Source: a bacterium (lineage in GTDB: Bacteria > Patescibacteriota > Saccharimonadia > CAILAD01 > BJGX01). From it: a stretch of 43,623 nucleotides of DNA. Of the stretch, positions 18,181-27,885 are shown in pieces; the stretch's first letter is position 1, and each line of letters begins with the position of its first letter. Made by a program: the position numbers and the translations under genes. Below the pieces are notes generated by a model. The model searched no databases, was not told the origin of the DNA, and saw nothing but the letters and a program-made list of their open reading frames with translations. The stretch lies in assembly GCA_023261595.1 (NCBI GenBank), contig JAHFOQ010000007.1:1-43623 (forward strand). Direction: 5' to 3'.

Positions 18181-19335
18181 TTACTTGTGCTTACTACCGA
18201 TAGCCGTAACTATCGCTGAAACAACATGTTTATCAAAAACACTTGGAATTATGTTCTTGGCTGATGGTTTTGTTACACAATCGGCCAATGCTTGAGCAGT
18301 AGTAATTTTAATAGTTTCATTCATAGAATTTTGTTGAGATGCAATAAGGCCCTTAAATAAACCCGGAAAAACTAAGACGTTATTTATTTGATTAGGAAAA
18401 TCCGAACGCCCGGTAGCAACAACTGCCGCTCCTGCACCCAGTGCATCCTCAGGCATTATTTCTGGTACCGGATTTGCTAGTGCGAAGACTATTGGGTCAC
18501 TATTCATTTTTTTTATTTCGCCCGGTGATATATTGCCTCCGGTTGTAAGCCCAATTACAACATCTGCATTCACAATTGCATCTTCTAATGAACCTTTTGT
18601 GTTTTTACTATTCGTAATATTCGCGAGTTCGGTCTTATATATATCGAGATTATCTCGACCTTTATAAATAATTCCTTTGCTATCTACTGCAATAATTTCA
18701 CCTACACCGTAAGTAACTAAAAGTTTTGTTACTGCATTTCCTGCTGCACCGGCACCAAAAATAACAATTTTTATCTTGTTTGCCTGCTTATTCACTACCT
18801 TTAGTGCATTAATAAGACCAGCCAAAACAGCAATTGCGGTAGCATGCTGATCGTCGTGAACAACAGGAATGGTTAATTTAGACTGTAAGCTTTTTTCAAT
18901 TTCAAAACAAGCAGGAGCAGCAATGTCTTCTAGGTTTATTGCTGCGAAAACTGGGGCAATATTAATAATTGTATTAATTATTTCATCTGTGTTTTGGCTA
19001 CGCAGCACAATCGGAAAAGCATTGAGATTAGCTAGTTCAGAAAATAGCATTGCCTTACCTTCCATTACTGGTAAGGCAGCCTCTGGTCCAACATTGCCAA
19101 GCCCCAGTACGGCCGAACCGTCAGAAATTACTGCAACAGTATTACCCGCTATTGTATAGTCTTTTACTTCTTTTGGATGCTTTGCAAGATAAGAACTAAC
19201 TGCACCAACACCCGGTGTGTAATAGGTAGAGAGTTGTTCAGTGGTAGTAAGTCGTGTGGTGCTGGTTATCTGTATTTTGCCAGAGAGTTTTTTATGTTCT
19301 TCGAGTGCTTTTTGGGAATATTGATTGTTGTTCAT
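18181..19335 (-). CDS. NAD(P)-dependent malic enzyme
   Basis: YTPGVGAVS, GSAVLGLGNVGPEAALPVMEGKA, VHDDQHATAIAVLAGL, FGAGAAGNA. Confidence 0.93.
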   Translation of the reverse strand: MNNNQYSQKALEEHKKLSGKIQITSTTRLTTTEQLSTYYTPGVGAVSSYLAKHPKEVKDYTIAGNTVAVISDGSAVLGLGNVGPEAALPVMEGKAMLFSELANLNAFPIVLRSQNTDEIINTIINIAPVFAAINLEDIAAPACFEIEKSLQSKLTIPVVHDDQHATAIAVLAGLINALKVVNKQANKIKIVIFGAGAAGNAVTKLLVTYGVGEIIAVDSKGIIYKGRDNLDIYKTELANITNSKNTKGSLEDAIVNADVVIGLTTGGNISPGEIKKMNSDPIVFALANPVPEIMPEDALGAGAAVVATGRSDFPNQINNVLVFPGLFKGLIASQQNSMNETIKITTAQALADCVTKPSAKNIIPSVFDKHVVSAIVTAIGSKHK

Positions 19336-19523
19336 TCTTAGTATTGTATCAAATCAGATAACAATAAAACTAATGTTGTTCTAATGAAATGGCAGGTTTT
19401 AGATTTTTCCGAAAATCCATCTCTCTTACCTTCCAGGCCAAAACAACAAATACTAAAATAAGAAGAATTAAAACCAACAATCGAAATTTATTCATCTCTA
19501 AAAGTATACCAGCTTCATAACAA

Positions 19524-19551
19524 TTATCCCCGGCCTAATGACCGGGGATAA
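19524..19551 (-). terminator. Hairpin downstream of the DUF5684-like gene
   Basis: TTATCCCCGG-N8-CCGGGGATAA; poor U-tract. Confidence 0.5.
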
Positions 19552-19573
19552 TACTTAATAGCAGTTAAGGATA

Positions 19574-19972
19574 CTACTTGTTTGGTGCACCAACGTATTT
19601 TGCCGAACCAAAACCAAGCATTAAGTAACCAATGAAGCTAAATAACCATAACCCAAAGATACCAAATGCCGTACTCTTACCGAAAGCTTTTGCCATGTCT
19701 AATGCAATAATAATATATACAACTAGATTAACGAACGGAATGAAGAACAATAATATCCACCAAATTGGTCGATTAATTATCTCTAACATTACAATTATAT
19801 TATAGATTGGAATAATCGCAGCCCAGCCTGGTTTTCCAGCCTTTGCAAACGTTTTCCACATACCAGCAATTGCTAATGCAGCAAGTATTAGAATAAGTAT
19901 CCAATATATTGCAAGCACCATACCCATAGCACCACTGTCGACCGTAGTAGTTGTTGTTGAATAGTCTGTCAT
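19574..19972 (-). CDS. DUF5684-like multi-TM protein
   Basis: MWKTFAKAGKPGWAAIIPIYNIIVMLEIINRPIWWILLFFIPFVNLV. Confidence 0.75.
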   Translation of the reverse strand: MTDYSTTTTTVDSGAMGMVLAIYWILILILAALAIAGMWKTFAKAGKPGWAAIIPIYNIIVMLEIINRPIWWILLFFIPFVNLVVYIIIALDMAKAFGKSTAFGIFGLWLFSFIGYLMLGFGSAKYVGAPNK

Positions 19973-20073
19973 TATTTCTCCTAATTATTTAATTCTTATG
20001 CTTAGGAGTAATTGTATTGAGTACAAACCAAAAAAGCAAGTAGACTCAAGCTATATCATTGCAATTTTTTGTT

Positions 20074-20721
20074 TTATTTAACTACTTGCCGACAAACCGA
20101 CTCTACACTCGTAACACAACTATGAATAAAAAGAATGATCGTATCTCCCAAGAATACCGAAAGTGCTATGCCTAAAACTCCAAAGATTATTCCAAGAATT
20201 ACTACAAAAATATCTTCAAGTAATAAACCAAGTGAAAGAACCACCACACCAAGTGCCGGCAATGTATCGAGGCCTGAAAAAGGTGGTGAAAGAAATGCTC
20301 CTAACGTAAATATAAATATAATTCCGGCCGACACTGAAACAAACGCTTTTTTTTGGATTGTTTCTGCCAAGCGTGGTTTTGAATGTCTTTCAAACCATTG
20401 TACTATTCGGGTAATTCGATTAACTGTCTTTGGATGAGTTAAAGATTTTAATTTTGTTTTTTGTAATTTTTTCGGCAACCAGAATTTTTGAAAACCCAAC
20501 ATCATCTGAAAGCTCATGAGCATCACTATAATTTCAAAAACATGCGTTATTCCACCTGTTGGAATTGGTAACGCTGGAACGGCCATTAAAAGAATAAAGG
20601 TTATAGCAAAACTCTTTTCAGCAAAAACATCACGTAAACCACCGAGAGTTTTAGGTGTGTTGCCATTTAGCCAGTTTTCTAATTCGTGACTAAATACTTT
20701 AGTTTTAGTGTGTTGTGTCAT
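20074..20721 (-). CDS. ExoD-like exopolysaccharide synthesis protein
   Basis: GGLRDVFAEKSFAITFILLMAVPALPIPTGGITHVFE. Confidence 0.75.
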   Translation of the reverse strand: MTQHTKTKVFSHELENWLNGNTPKTLGGLRDVFAEKSFAITFILLMAVPALPIPTGGITHVFEIIVMLMSFQMMLGFQKFWLPKKLQKTKLKSLTHPKTVNRITRIVQWFERHSKPRLAETIQKKAFVSVSAGIIFIFTLGAFLSPPFSGLDTLPALGVVVLSLGLLLEDIFVVILGIIFGVLGIALSVFLGDTIILFIHSCVTSVESVCRQVVK

Positions 20722-20756
20722 TGTTTATTTATCCTATCAGATATATTAAAACTTAG

Positions 20757-21791
20757 CTAAGAAGTTTTCTTAAGTAAGCTAACGGTAAAAACCGTGCCTT
20801 TACCAAGTGCGCTCTTTACACCAATACCACCGCCATGCAGTTGAGCAATTTTGGCGGCAATAGAGAGACCGAGGCCATAACCACTACTTGAATTTTTTGT
20901 TCGGGAATCATCGGCTCGATAAAACCGTTCAAAAATATGTTCTAAGTCTTCTTTAGAAATTCCAGGCCCATTGTCACTAACCGAAAATTTCACATGATTT
21001 ACTGAAGTGTTGTAAGCAATAGTTACATCTGTTCCTTTATTGCTATATTTTATCGCGTTGTCGAGTAAAATAACTATCAAATCAATAAGGCTTTCTTTTT
21101 CTGCAAGTACATATACTTTCTTTACATTATTAATTAAATGTATATTTTTTACTTGAGCAGGAGTTTTAACACGTGTAATTGCTTCTTTTACAATATTGGA
21201 GAGATTGGTTTTTTCCATTAATAGGTTTTTTCCGTTACTATCTGCTCGTGCTAATCGAAGAAGACCGTCAGAGAGGTTCCGTAATTTTATAACTTCTTCT
21301 AAGTTACTTTCTAATAATTCTCTTGCTTCAGAAGTTGGTATTTTTTTTGCCCTGAGTGCAATTTCTATTTCGGTTTGCATAGCAGCTAATGGCGTGCGTA
21401 GCTCATGGCTAGCATCGGCCGTAAATCTACTCTGTGCCTCTAGAGCATCTTCTATTGGTTTTACTGTTTGTCGAGCCAACAAGTAGCTAATAAGCCCACT
21501 GAGGGCTAAGATTATTGCATTAAAGTATATTAGTTCTAAGAGTAGGTTCTGTCGAGCATCTTGAATCTCTTCTTCAACCTGAATAGGATTAGGACCTCGT
21601 GGTATTACGATAGTGCTTCCAGGAGTGAGCTTAACATACTGACGGCGTAAACTACTTTCAACCTGATTCGCAGCAAGATTATACAAAACAATACTAAAGA
21701 ACAGGCTAATTAGCATAATAATACTTAAGTATGCAATTGTTAATTTTATGGCAGGGCTAAGTTCTCGCCAAAACCGAACAAATCTATACAT
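20757..21791 (-). CDS. Sensor histidine kinase
   Basis: H-box DASHELRTPLAAM, N-box LLDNAIKYS, DNGPGIS, GYGLGLSIA. Confidence 0.93.
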   Translation of the reverse strand: MYRFVRFWRELSPAIKLTIAYLSIIMLISLFFSIVLYNLAANQVESSLRRQYVKLTPGSTIVIPRGPNPIQVEEEIQDARQNLLLELIYFNAIILALSGLISYLLARQTVKPIEDALEAQSRFTADASHELRTPLAAMQTEIEIALRAKKIPTSEARELLESNLEEVIKLRNLSDGLLRLARADSNGKNLLMEKTNLSNIVKEAITRVKTPAQVKNIHLINNVKKVYVLAEKESLIDLIVILLDNAIKYSNKGTDVTIAYNTSVNHVKFSVSDNGPGISKEDLEHIFERFYRADDSRTKNSSSGYGLGLSIAAKIAQLHGGGIGVKSALGKGTVFTVSLLKKTS

Positions 21792-22467
21792 TTTTTACTA
21801 CCCCGAATTTATATCCAAACCCACGCACTGTATGTATTAAATCTGGGCCAGAAAATGGTTTATCAATTTTATTACGCAAATATCCCATATAAACTTCTAC
21901 AGTATTTGGCAATACATCAGCATCAAAATCCCACACATGGGCAATAATTGTGTCCTTACTCAGTACTCTATCCTGATTTCGTAAAAGATAGTACAGAAGG
22001 GCGTATTCTTTCGAAGAAAGATTAATAATTTTATTATTTCGTTTAACTTCATAACTTACTGTGTCTAAAGTAAGTGAGTCTGATTTTAATACCGTTCCAA
22101 GACTATCTTGCGGCCGACGCAACAAAGCTTTTATTCTTGCGAGCAGTTCTTCAAAAGCAAAAGGCTTAATTAAATAATCATCGGCACCTGAATTAAGCCC
22201 AGCAACTCGATCTTTTATTTGATCTTTGGCTGTCAACATAATGATTGGACAATGCAAATTATTCTGTCGAACTTGCCGACAAATTTCCATACCTTCCATT
22301 CCTGGTAACATTCTATCGAGAATTAGAAGATCATAATCTTCATTAAGTGCTGCGTGTAGTCCATCTTCTCCATCGTATTCAACGTCTACAGCATAAGATT
22401 CTTGCTCCAAACCACGCTTTAATGCATTGGCAATTTTATGTTCATCTTCAACAATAAGTATTCGCAT
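21784..22467 (-). CDS. OmpR-family response regulator
   Basis: ILIVEDEHKIA, LILDRMLPGMEG, C-terminal wHTH; overlaps the HK. Confidence 0.94.
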   Translation of the reverse strand: MRILIVEDEHKIANALKRGLEQESYAVDVEYDGEDGLHAALNEDYDLLILDRMLPGMEGMEICRQVRQNNLHCPIIMLTAKDQIKDRVAGLNSGADDYLIKPFAFEELLARIKALLRRPQDSLGTVLKSDSLTLDTVSYEVKRNNKIINLSSKEYALLYYLLRNQDRVLSKDTIIAHVWDFDADVLPNTVEVYMGYLRNKIDKPFSGPDLIHTVRGFGYKFGVVKNV

Positions 22468-22529
22468 AGCCAGTATTGTAACCTAGTTTACTGAGTTTTT
22501 CCTGAAACTTAGCTGTATTTATTGTACTC

Positions 22530-22700
22530 TTATTGAGTGGTAGTATCAGGCCTGCCAGTAAATGAGGGTGTTATTTTTAAGTTTTTTTCTTTGGTTTCGT
22601 TCTGAATACGTACAAAATAACTCACGGCTATTACTACTAATCCAACAACCAGTATGGCAAGTACAGCAGCAATTATATTTTTTCGATTTCTTTCATTCAT
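22530..22700 (-). CDS. Small single-TM protein (56 aa)
   Basis: Manual translation MNERNRKNIIAAVLAILVVGLVVIAVSYFVRIQNETKEKNLKITPSFTGRPDTTTQ. Confidence 0.55.
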   Translation of the reverse strand: MNERNRKNIIAAVLAILVVGLVVIAVSYFVRIQNETKEKNLKITPSFTGRPDTTTQ

Positions 22701-22708
22701 AGTTATTC

Positions 22709-24373
22709 CTAATGACGTGAGGTGTTCTTTACCGAAGTTTTACTTGGTTTATTAAAAAACTCCAAGCCCTTTGCGGTTGATAATATTTCTTTCAATTCTT
22801 TTTGATGGGTTACTATATAACAAAAACTAGAAATTTTACGTGGCAGTGTAGCTTCTTGAGAAAATAACTTCATTAACTCTTTCGTATTTTCAAAGCCCGC
22901 TAATTTTATCATGTTATTAGTGCAATCTGCATATTGTACTGCTTCGGCAAAACCACGACCCATATCTTCCCCATAAGCGTTTGTTATATAAACTGCTCCT
23001 TCGTTATATTGCGACCCATTGGCGAAGTAATTTGTCTGAGCTACGGGCACGATTTGATGAAGTTCGAAACTTCGAATATCTTCTGGTAAAGTTTCATCAA
23101 AAGTAAATTTCCAATGGTTTGGATGCCAAGTGTTTGTTATGGGATAAAGTTTCGGGTTAGGGCTCACCTCACTTTTTACCCATTGATCAATTTCTAATGT
23201 ACCCCAAGTATTATGCAGTTTCTTGTTTTCGTCCATGTATTTACCGGCTACATCAACTGTCATTGTGCCTGGTGGTGTTGCCCCGGTTTGAAAATAGAAG
23301 TTCTTATTAGTAGGACTATGGGAAGCAAACATTGTTAACTGCCTATTACCTATAAACTGGGCCATATACCAATCCCAACCCATTTGCATGGGTTTACCAA
23401 TATTGTTTGCAGCTCGCAATACTGCAGAACGTGAGTTTCCACCCAAGAAACCCCATTGGTGATCAAACCAAAATGAACCCTTTCTCAGAGTTATTTTCCT
23501 TCCATTGTAGGTAATTGTACTTCCAGGCTTGAGAACAAGATTTGGTATCGAGTAATATAGTGTTCCCATTCCAGCCACACATGGCATACATCCATCATCT
23601 CCCTGAAATAAATATTCTCTCCCTTGTGTAAATTCTAAATCTACACCTAACTTAACTGCTTTAGCTTCTCCATTATCATTACCTTGAGCTCTTACTGTAA
23701 TAGGAAAGAGTGATCCTTTTTTTAAGCTTTTAATATAATTTTTACCAATTGTGTATTCTAGTGGGTTGGCAGTAACATCAATCAACCCCGTTGTTCCTGC
23801 AATCACTGTCGGTTCGGCTTGATAGTGCCTTTCTCCAGCTTTTGAGATTCCTAACTGAATTTCTACAACCTGATTTTCAATATCACTTATACCAAAATTT
23901 TTAGCAATGCTTGGCGGCAGGAGCGAAACCCGAAAAAACATTAGCTCAATCCCATATTCATCTCCATTTTCATCCCACCCACTCCCAACAAAGAAATGCC
24001 ATCCTACCTGGCTCTGTAATTGTGGGGCATGGTCTTGTGGAAATTTGAAGTTAGCTTGTGTAGGCATTAATTCATATCCTTGCGTTGCATTCTGACCTAA
24101 GAGCTTCATTGCAATTACATATGCTGCTTGTGGGTTCAAATCTCCAATAAGACTATGTAATAATTTATAGCGTTTAGTGTAATTAGGATTATGACTTTGT
24201 GGATGATCACTAAGCCAAGCAAGGTAATCTCGCATACGTTTACCAATTTCAGATGATGAATTTTTTATTGAGTTAATTTGGGTCAAAACATTAGCGTCTA
24301 TTTCTTTTTCGTTGTATTCATCAAGCCAAAGTGCGGCTGCAATATTTCGTTTTGTGTTTTGGTCAATATTCAT
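22709..24373 (-). CDS. Lipocalin-like / CrtC-AttH family (carotenoid 1,2-hydratase-like) protein
   Basis: YSIPNLVLKPGSTITYNGRKITLRKGSFWFDHQWGF...MGWDWYMAQFIGNRQLTMF, the CrtC/AttH lipocalin pattern. Confidence 0.75.
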   Translation of the reverse strand: MNIDQNTKRNIAAALWLDEYNEKEIDANVLTQINSIKNSSSEIGKRMRDYLAWLSDHPQSHNPNYTKRYKLLHSLIGDLNPQAAYVIAMKLLGQNATQGYELMPTQANFKFPQDHAPQLQSQVGWHFFVGSGWDENGDEYGIELMFFRVSLLPPSIAKNFGISDIENQVVEIQLGISKAGERHYQAEPTVIAGTTGLIDVTANPLEYTIGKNYIKSLKKGSLFPITVRAQGNDNGEAKAVKLGVDLEFTQGREYLFQGDDGCMPCVAGMGTLYYSIPNLVLKPGSTITYNGRKITLRKGSFWFDHQWGFLGGNSRSAVLRAANNIGKPMQMGWDWYMAQFIGNRQLTMFASHSPTNKNFYFQTGATPPGTMTVDVAGKYMDENKKLHNTWGTLEIDQWVKSEVSPNPKLYPITNTWHPNHWKFTFDETLPEDIRSFELHQIVPVAQTNYFANGSQYNEGAVYITNAYGEDMGRGFAEAVQYADCTNNMIKLAGFENTKELMKLFSQEATLPRKISSFCYIVTHQKELKEILSTAKGLEFFNKPSKTSVKNTSRH

Positions 24374-24375
24374 TG

Positions 24376-25194
24376 CTAATGAAAACCTTTCGTCGTTAGT
24401 AGTCGTAAGGTGGCTATGAGCGCAACTGTCCCCATACCAAAGAGCGCAATCAGCGCAAGGTTTTGTTGCAGTACGGTTGGGTTAGGAGTTACCTCTTTTA
24501 TGACAATAGAAAATGCACTAGCAGAAAAAAGTATTATTGGTTCAAATAAAAATACTTTACTCGGTTTTGCTAAATAATCATGCGGTTTTGACCTCCACCA
24601 AAGATATAATCCAATAACCACAAAGAATGTAAAAGTAACGAAAAACCACCCGGTAAAGTTTCGAAATGGTTCACCAAAATATGCTCCGCCTTTTTGCCAT
24701 GTCCATAAATGTTGAACAATTGACGAAGTAGGGTCAAAACTCATATCCCAAATTACCATAAATACTGCAGATAATGTTGCGATACCCAAGACCATCCAGC
24801 CGGTTATCTTTTTATATGAACCAAGTATAATGCGCGACAATATATAACAAGTATAGCCCATAGAAACATAACTAAAGGTAACGAGAGGTGGTACTCCACC
24901 AACGAGAAAACCATTTACGTTTGGGCTGGGATTATAATAATAATTACCAAATATTACTCCTGTATGAACTCCGAGGTATTCACCAAGAAATCCAATTGCC
25001 ATAATTATAAGAAACATAATAGTTATATGTACCCAACCAAAGTATTTTCCCCCGTGAAGAAAAACAAAAGTAATTGGTAAAAGAAAAATAACGAGCGATA
25101 ACAACGGATTTTTTATAAGATAAACATTTGTAACTGCAATAACTATGAGAATTGTCCAGCGCAGGATATCGAGACGTGAGATTTTTTTTAGCAT
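24376..25194 (-). CDS. CruF-like carotenoid biosynthesis (DUF422) membrane protein
   Basis: GFLGEYLGVHTGVIFGNYYY, MVIWDMSFDP, WTWQKGGAYFGEPFRNFTGWF. Confidence 0.75.
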   Translation of the reverse strand: MLKKISRLDILRWTILIVIAVTNVYLIKNPLLSLVIFLLPITFVFLHGGKYFGWVHITIMFLIIMAIGFLGEYLGVHTGVIFGNYYYNPSPNVNGFLVGGVPPLVTFSYVSMGYTCYILSRIILGSYKKITGWMVLGIATLSAVFMVIWDMSFDPTSSIVQHLWTWQKGGAYFGEPFRNFTGWFFVTFTFFVVIGLYLWWRSKPHDYLAKPSKVFLFEPIILFSASAFSIVIKEVTPNPTVLQQNLALIALFGMGTVALIATLRLLTTKGFH

Positions 25195-25249
25195 AAAAGT
25201 TATGTTTAATTATAACCCCTGTTTATTGATTTTCAAATCAATAAACAGG
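25195..25249 (-). promoter_or_regulatory. Hairpin (lipase terminator?) overlapping a promoter for the CruF-like gene
   Basis: CCTGTTTATTGATTT/AAATCAATAAACAGG hairpin 25218-25249; minus strand TTGAAA-16-TATAAT ahead of ATG 25194. Confidence 0.5.
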
Positions 25250-25251
25250 TA

Positions 25252-26517
25252 CTACTTAATTTGTTGCGCCGGAGAAATAGGTAATGGCTGGTTACAGGTT
25301 GAATTATTTGGACGACCAAGAAATCTATCTCCTAACCAATTAATTACTGCAGGCGCAATTACTGTTTGGAGTTGAATGTGGCCAACCTCATTAAGCCATA
25401 ATGATGTTAAGTTAGAATTTGCAGCGCAAGCCTGCTGAATATATAGTGCAGTTGTATTTGGTAATACTACTTGATCATTTAAACTCTCTCCAATAAAAAC
25501 TGGTTGATTAGGTTTGAGCACAGGCGCAGTCTGGGCTTTTGCTACTGCATTCCATTCTGGTACATTCACAATATTTGTATTAAAAAATTGTTGATGAAGG
25601 TCGGTTCGAATAATACCACTGATTGCAGCTGCGCCAATACATTTCTGTGCCAATTGCTGGTAATTATTTTGACCAGCAGTAGTTAAGATTGAGTTTGCAT
25701 TCAAATTTTTGTAAACTGATGGCCAAGAAACAACTGCTTCAGGGCCAATTACCCAATCGATTGCGTGTCCGCTCTGTTCGTTAAAGAGTGGTAAAAGTTC
25801 AGCAGCAGGCGCGGTTGCGGCGGTTCCTACGAGCTGTAACTCTGGTGCGTAACCTTGAGCATTTTTACCAGTAAATAGTGCTGAATGGCCACCCTGAGAA
25901 TGTCCCCACACAGTAAAAATATTACCTGCCTGTGCCGCTGGTATATTTTTTGCTGCTCGTACACTATTTATTACGTCATTCGATTCACTATTCCCTACTA
26001 AGTATTCTTCTATCCCTGGTGTGCCTAGGCCAGCATAGTCTGTTGCAGTAACTACCCAGCCACGTTGCATCATCAAACTGATCCAGTCGATATTTGCAAC
26101 GGAATTGGCAGTACGGGATGGTGCACACTGCGACCCCATACCAATAGTTCCATGAGCCCATGCAACAACCGGACGTGGTGTTGTGGTTGAAACAGATGGA
26201 ATAAACACAATTCCAGAAGAAAAGCTCGGGCTACCATCAGATCTTTGACTGCGATACAAAATTCTTTGAGCGCTTCCCCCAGGAACAGCCTGACCCAGAG
26301 GTTCACTGCGAACCACCTGGCCAAGCGGGCCGGTAGTACTTAAACCATGTGTATTATAAAAAGGTTCGAGATTCTTTTGGTATTGGTTAGCTTGATAAGA
26401 CTGATAACCAAGAATCCCTATTAAAACAAAAAGTATAACAACAACAAGAATAAATATTACAAGAAAAACTCTATGATGGTGCCAAAAAGAAGAATGGATA
26501 TTTTTTTTCTTTAACAT
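25252..26517 (-). CDS. Membrane-anchored/secreted lipase-type alpha/beta hydrolase
   Basis: N-terminal TM; VAWAHGTIG; nucleophile GHSQGGHS; secretory-lipase arrangement. Confidence 0.85.
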   Translation of the reverse strand: MLKKKNIHSSFWHHHRVFLVIFILVVVILFVLIGILGYQSYQANQYQKNLEPFYNTHGLSTTGPLGQVVRSEPLGQAVPGGSAQRILYRSQRSDGSPSFSSGIVFIPSVSTTTPRPVVAWAHGTIGMGSQCAPSRTANSVANIDWISLMMQRGWVVTATDYAGLGTPGIEEYLVGNSESNDVINSVRAAKNIPAAQAGNIFTVWGHSQGGHSALFTGKNAQGYAPELQLVGTAATAPAAELLPLFNEQSGHAIDWVIGPEAVVSWPSVYKNLNANSILTTAGQNNYQQLAQKCIGAAAISGIIRTDLHQQFFNTNIVNVPEWNAVAKAQTAPVLKPNQPVFIGESLNDQVVLPNTTALYIQQACAANSNLTSLWLNEVGHIQLQTVIAPAVINWLGDRFLGRPNNSTCNQPLPISPAQQIK

Positions 26518-26555
26518 GCTTTTGCTTATTATAAACCTATTTTTGTCTTATAAAC

Positions 26556-26583
26556 AAAAAGCCCATTTTGTAATGGGCTTTTT
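26556..26583 (-). terminator. Rho-independent terminator
   Basis: AAAAAGCCCATT-TTGT-AATGGGCTTTTT. Confidence 0.8.
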
Positions 26584-26611
26584 GTAAAAGTTAATAATTA
26601 ACCTGTTTTGG

Positions 26612-27013
26612 TTATTCCATTTCTTTCATTTCGCCACCGTGTGCAATAAGTGCATACAAGATGAGCGCATCAACTACTAAGATAATAACTGCCCAGAATG
26701 GATAAATTGGTACAAAAGCGAATGTTGCAATAAGACTTACTGCTACCATTATTACTCCTACAATTCTACCCCAAGTTTGACCAGCCAAAATTGCTAATCC
26801 TACAAGTAGTACAATTAAACCAATAAGCATGTGTATCCAACCCCATGTTGAATAATCAAAAAACCAAACAGTACTCTTACCTGCTAGGTAAATGTCATTT
26901 TTGAATAATGCTACGAATCCTGTAATCATCTGGAAGATACCAGCGATTACCATATAGATTCCGGCGAAGGCTACCCAGCCAACCCATCCTGTTACTTCTT
27001 GTTTCTGTGCCAT
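26612..27013 (-). CDS. Four-TM membrane protein (DUF7144-like)
   Basis: GWVGWVAFAGIYMVIAGIFQMITGFVALF...GWIHMLIGLIVLLVGLAIL. Confidence 0.7.
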   Translation of the reverse strand: MAQKQEVTGWVGWVAFAGIYMVIAGIFQMITGFVALFKNDIYLAGKSTVWFFDYSTWGWIHMLIGLIVLLVGLAILAGQTWGRIVGVIMVAVSLIATFAFVPIYPFWAVIILVVDALILYALIAHGGEMKEME

Positions 27014-27073
27014 ACCCTATTCTCCTTTATTTATACTATTAATTATACACCCATTGTATAGTTGTTGTTTGGT

Positions 27074-27883
27074 TTACACAACGGTTATGTCACGTTTGTT
27101 AAAAATATACCATCCAATACCGGTAAAAATAGTTGATAAAATCACTACGACTATCACGTAGCCATATGCTACATGACCCGAGTTAATAAGACTGGGTGCC
27201 GAGAACCACTGAAACGGAGTAAGATACTTTAACCATTCAAGATTAGTACTGAGCTCAGAAAGTACAGAAATAAAATAGCTTGCGACAATTACCGTTGCTA
27301 TAATGACTGTCGGAGTTTTTGGACTTTTAAAAATACTTGCAAACATAATTCCCATACAATAAAAGAATGTTTGAATTAACAAAATTCCCCACATTAAATT
27401 GGTTACTTGTCCGGTTAACGTGAAGTTATTACTATTGGTAATGCCGACTCCAACTATCGAAGAAAGATTAATTATTACAAATAGTATGAGTATATTTATT
27501 AAACCTGCAAAAAATTTTGCACCTAAGACCGAAGTACGCGATACCGGCTTAGTATAGATAAACTCCGATGTTTTATCACGCTCTTCCTTTGAAACAATAT
27601 TTGCTCCTAGTAAGCCTGAGTATATTGCCGCTATTAAGGCAAAGAAAATATACAGTATGCCAAAATACCCAATTAAGGTGGCGATATTTAAATTGCTCAT
27701 TCCAAAAATTGCCAAGAGCGGCTTAGGAAAACTGTTTGCAATAACGTTTATTGAGCTACTGCCCTGAGCCGCTTTAAATCCCTGAAACTTTGAATAACCA
27801 GAAAGCTGAAAAAATAATATACCAGCTATCCAGCCTAGCAGCGACTTATAGTTTGATTTTATTTCATGCCAAAACATATTCAT
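27074..27883 (-). CDS. ABC-2 permease
   Basis: Multi-TM; SKEERDKTSEFIYTKPVSRTSVLGAKF. Confidence 0.85.
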   Translation of the reverse strand: MNMFWHEIKSNYKSLLGWIAGILFFQLSGYSKFQGFKAAQGSSSINVIANSFPKPLLAIFGMSNLNIATLIGYFGILYIFFALIAAIYSGLLGANIVSKEERDKTSEFIYTKPVSRTSVLGAKFFAGLINILILFVIINLSSIVGVGITNSNNFTLTGQVTNLMWGILLIQTFFYCMGIMFASIFKSPKTPTVIIATVIVASYFISVLSELSTNLEWLKYLTPFQWFSAPSLINSGHVAYGYVIVVVILSTIFTGIGWYIFNKRDITVV

Positions 27884-27885
27884 AA

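Noticed and set aside
19338-19496. 52-aa hydrophobic ORF upstream of malic enzyme
   Set aside because: Manual translation (MNKFRLLVLILLILVFVVFGLEG...) is weakly supported and its C-terminus is not protein-like; not listed as a feature.
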